From NCBI RefSeq assembly GCF_014205795.1, contig NZ_JACHCN010000002.1:248001-312000 (forward strand): a stretch of 64,000 nt of DNA. Reading direction: 5' to 3'. Under the pieces are notes generated by a model. It was not told the DNA's origin and made no database searches. It saw nothing but the letters and a program-made list of their open reading frames with translations. Position 1 is the stretch's first letter; every line of letters starts with the position of its first letter. This DNA is from Rhodanobacter sp. MP7CTX1. Its GTDB lineage: Bacteria > Pseudomonadota > Gammaproteobacteria > Xanthomonadales > Rhodanobacteraceae. Positions 61,516 through 64,000 of this stretch are shown piece after piece. The translations under genes and the position numbers were made by a program.

Positions 61516-63987
61516 ATGCCTAAGCTCCCCCCGCGCCGCCTGCTGGCTGTCGCTACAGCAATTGCCTTGATTGGTAGCAACGTCCATGCCACGAGTGCCC
61601 GTGATCAACCCAAGAACGGCCCCGAACAGGTCTGTCCGTTGGGTTCGTTCCATTGCACGACGCGTCCCTACAACTATTCGATGTGCCGGCCGAACGCACT
61701 GCTGGAGTTCTACGATCCGTTCCTGAGCAAGGACAGCACGGTGCGCGAAACCAGCACCACGTTCGCGCGGGCACAGCACGTCGACAGCTCCGACCAGACG
61801 GTCTACCACCTGTCGGGCAACGTGAACATGCAGCGTGCCGACCAGGAGTTGCATGCGGACACGGCCGCCTACAACGACGACACGTCCGACTACGACGCGC
61901 AAGGCAACGTCCGTTACCAGGACGCCGGGTCGTTGCTGGCCGCCGCCCACATGCGCGGCAACAACAACGCCAGTACCGGCGTTGCCGATGGCGACCTGCG
62001 CTACCAGATGCTGAAGTCACGCGGCAACGGCGTCGCCCAGCGCGGCGAAATGTTCGACTCGGACCACCGCCTATACAGCATCGCGACCTACTCCACCTGC
62101 GATCTTGGCCACCACATCTGGGAAATCCACGCCAAGTCCATCCTGCAGGACTACGTGAAAGAACGCGGCGTGGCCCGCGATGCCACGATACGTGTATTCA
62201 ACGTACCCATCCTGTACCTGCCCTACTTCACCTTTCCGCTCGACAATGAGCGCGAGAGCGGCTTTCTGACGCCGATCCTCAGCAATACCAGCCGCGCCGG
62301 CTTTCGAGTGATGGCGCCGTATTACCTGAATCTGGCACCCAATTATGATGCCACCCTGACACCGAGTGTCTTCACCAGTCGCGGTGAGATGCTGGGCGGC
62401 CAATTCCGTTATCTGTTCCCCGGTTACACCGGCCAGCTCGATGCCGAGTTTCTCCCGAACGATCAAACCAACGACAGCGGCACCGCGGCCCAGACCAAGG
62501 GCGAAGATCGCTACTTGGTCAAATACATCAGTGCCTCGCACCTGTGGGATACCTGGTACCTGACCACCAACATCAACCATGCTTCGGACCGTAACTACCT
62601 GTACGACTTCGGCAGCCTGCTGGACAACAGCGCGATTGGTACGCTGACGTCCAGCGTGTATGCCATTGGCAGCGGCACCTGGTGGAATTCGACGCTCGGT
62701 GGCGACGTCTACCAGAACGTAAACCCGTTCCTGCCCGACTCCGTGAACCCTTACAACCGGCTGCCGCGCGCGACGCTGAATTTCAATGTCCCGATATCGC
62801 GCTGGCTCGAATTCGGCATGAACAACGAAGCCGTTGCGTTCACCAAAAACGAGTATTCGCTGGTCAACCAGAATGGCGTCACCAGCTATCAGCGCGATTT
62901 CGTGGACGGAAATCGTCTCGATCTGTACCCGTTCCTCGCCGCTGATTTCCAGGGTTCGTACTGGTTCGTCAAACCCAAGGTGGCCTATCGCTACACGGCA
63001 TATGACCTCGATAGCAACTATGGCAACTACGGCTACGGCGGATTGCTTGCGTCAGGACAAACCTCGCCATTCACCGAGCAATCGCCCAGCCGCGCATTGC
63101 CCATAACCAGCATCGACAGCGGACTGATCTTCGATCGCAGCACTACGCTGTTCGGCAACAGTTATACGCAGACGCTCGAACCGCGCCTGTATTACCTGTA
63201 CGTGCCGTATCGCAATCAGAACAATTTGCCACTGTTCGACACGAGCCTGATGACGTTCGACTACTGGCAGCTGTTCTCGCCGAATCAGTATTCCGGCGCA
63301 GATCGACAAATGAATGCGAACGACCTCACCGGGGCGCTGACCACTCGCCTGCTCGACGAGAATGGTGTGGAACGGTTGTCGGCCAGCTTCGGCCAGATCA
63401 CCTATTTCACTCCGCAACGAGTGCAGCTGCCGACCGGGCAAAATACCGTGGCGCCATCAACGGATTGGTCAGGCTCGGACTACGTGGCCCAGCTCAACCT
63501 GCAGCTGGCTGACCGGTGGCGCCTGAACACCACCTATCAGTGGAGCCCGAACACCGACCATACCGACATGGCGACTGTGGAGCTGCAGCACCGACTGGGT
63601 ACGGACGGCGTCCTCAATTTTTCCTATCACTATCTTAACGGCCTGTTGAAACAATTCAGTGTTTCGGCGGTCTACCCGTTGTCCGACCGTTGGCGGCTGA
63701 TGGGGTCGTGGACCTACGCCCAGCCGGTCAAGGGACTTGCCACCTCAATCAGCGGCACGGTCGAGGCACTGGTTGGCGTCGAATACGACAACTGTTGCGT
63801 TACGTTGCGGCTGGTCGATCGTAATTACGTGGATCAGACGTTCTACGGTCAGGCCCCGCTCGCCCCTGGCAGCGGTACCAATCTTCGCAATAACGCCATC
63901 ATGTTCGAGGTGGTCTTCAAGGGGATCGGCTCGTCGGGCGGCGAAATCGATCCACTGTTGCGCCGTGATATTCTTGGCTATCAATAA
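61516..63987 (+). CDS. lptD: LPS-assembly outer membrane protein LptD
   Basis: 823 residues from ATG 61516 (in-frame GTG at 61513). Signal peptide ends near NVHATSA. The OstA-like N-terminal beta domain (HVDSSDQTVYHLSGNVNMQR) is followed by the LptD barrel (VFNVPILYLPYFTFPLDNER, then many alternating strands). Cys residues in the N-terminal segment (VCPLGSFHC, MCRPNALL) and a Cys pair near residue 758 (DNCCVTLR) match the disulfides required for LptD maturation. The gene is complete and ends 13 bases before the window edge; surA usually follows. Confidence 0.96.
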   Translation: MPKLPPRRLLAVATAIALIGSNVHATSARDQPKNGPEQVCPLGSFHCTTRPYNYSMCRPNALLEFYDPFLSKDSTVRETSTTFARAQHVDSSDQTVYHLSGNVNMQRADQELHADTAAYNDDTSDYDAQGNVRYQDAGSLLAAAHMRGNNNASTGVADGDLRYQMLKSRGNGVAQRGEMFDSDHRLYSIATYSTCDLGHHIWEIHAKSILQDYVKERGVARDATIRVFNVPILYLPYFTFPLDNERESGFLTPILSNTSRAGFRVMAPYYLNLAPNYDATLTPSVFTSRGEMLGGQFRYLFPGYTGQLDAEFLPNDQTNDSGTAAQTKGEDRYLVKYISASHLWDTWYLTTNINHASDRNYLYDFGSLLDNSAIGTLTSSVYAIGSGTWWNSTLGGDVYQNVNPFLPDSVNPYNRLPRATLNFNVPISRWLEFGMNNEAVAFTKNEYSLVNQNGVTSYQRDFVDGNRLDLYPFLAADFQGSYWFVKPKVAYRYTAYDLDSNYGNYGYGGLLASGQTSPFTEQSPSRALPITSIDSGLIFDRSTTLFGNSYTQTLEPRLYYLYVPYRNQNNLPLFDTSLMTFDYWQLFSPNQYSGADRQMNANDLTGALTTRLLDENGVERLSASFGQITYFTPQRVQLPTGQNTVAPSTDWSGSDYVAQLNLQLADRWRLNTTYQWSPNTDHTDMATVELQHRLGTDGVLNFSYHYLNGLLKQFSVSAVYPLSDRWRLMGSWTYAQPVKGLATSISGTVEALVGVEYDNCCVTLRLVDRNYVDQTFYGQAPLAPGSGTNLRNNAIMFEVVFKGIGSSGGEIDPLLRRDILGYQ

Positions 63988-64000
63988 TTCGCATTCGCCC

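Overview
The window reads as a chromosomal segment of a high-GC gammaproteobacterium of the order Xanthomonadales, most likely the Rhodanobacter/Dyella/Frateuria group. The basis is the gene order rluD<>bamD, nadE, sucD-sucC, pilS-pilR, the style of the kdp and ubiquinone genes, and the palindromic intergenic repeats. No rRNA, tRNA, CRISPR array, transposase, integrase or replication origin was seen.

Layout. 1-9.2 kb is core: rluD (runs off the left edge), bamD, nadE, the sucCD operon and the pilS-pilR two-component pair. 9.6-12.5 kb is a visibly more A+T-rich cassette: a PAAR-type type VI secretion tip protein, a peptidoglycan amidase effector, and a set of duplicated, partly broken membrane/periplasmic proteins that look like immunity genes. 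Inside it is a fossil of a tandem duplication, including a stub of the amidase 3' end. 12.6-19.2 kb (minus strand) is a signalling run: sensor kinase, Rcp1-type receiver, hybrid receiver-kinase-receiver, then two MacB/FtsX-type ABC permeases with no ATPase beside them. 19.3-26.4 kb is a mannose-use locus: secreted GH92 alpha-mannosidase, LacI-family repressor, FucP-type permease, PfkB sugar kinase and an AGE-family epimerase/isomerase. The inferred route is mannose to fructose to fructose-6-phosphate.

26.7-41.4 kb is mixed accessory sequence: M1 aminopeptidase, TPR protein, a double-retropepsin/PDZ protein divergent from a winged-helix regulator, a cytochrome P460-like protein, ssb, a GNAT acetyltransferase, a secreted DUF2252 protein, a broken Lrp/AsnC gene, an ABM-like protein, an aldo/keto reductase with divergent LysR regulator, and small membrane or hypothetical proteins. 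41.4-51.6 kb is a complete kdp potassium-uptake operon (minus strand): a 30-residue membrane ORF, kdpF, kdpA, kdpB, a small ORF, an outer-membrane barrel protein, kdpC, kdpD, kdpE, with a KdpE-like direct repeat upstream.

51.9-64 kb returns to core functions: a DedA-rhodanese fusion, polyprenyl diphosphate synthase (ispB), a second DUF2252 protein, a dienelactone-hydrolase family protein, two overlapping ubiquinone hydroxylases, a BtuM-like B12 transporter followed by a PduO-type cobalamin adenosyltransferase, a histone-deacetylase-like hydrolase, and lptD at the right edge. Ubiquinone tail synthesis (ispB) and ring hydroxylation (ubiH and paralogue) lie close together. B12 uptake and adenosylation are adjacent.
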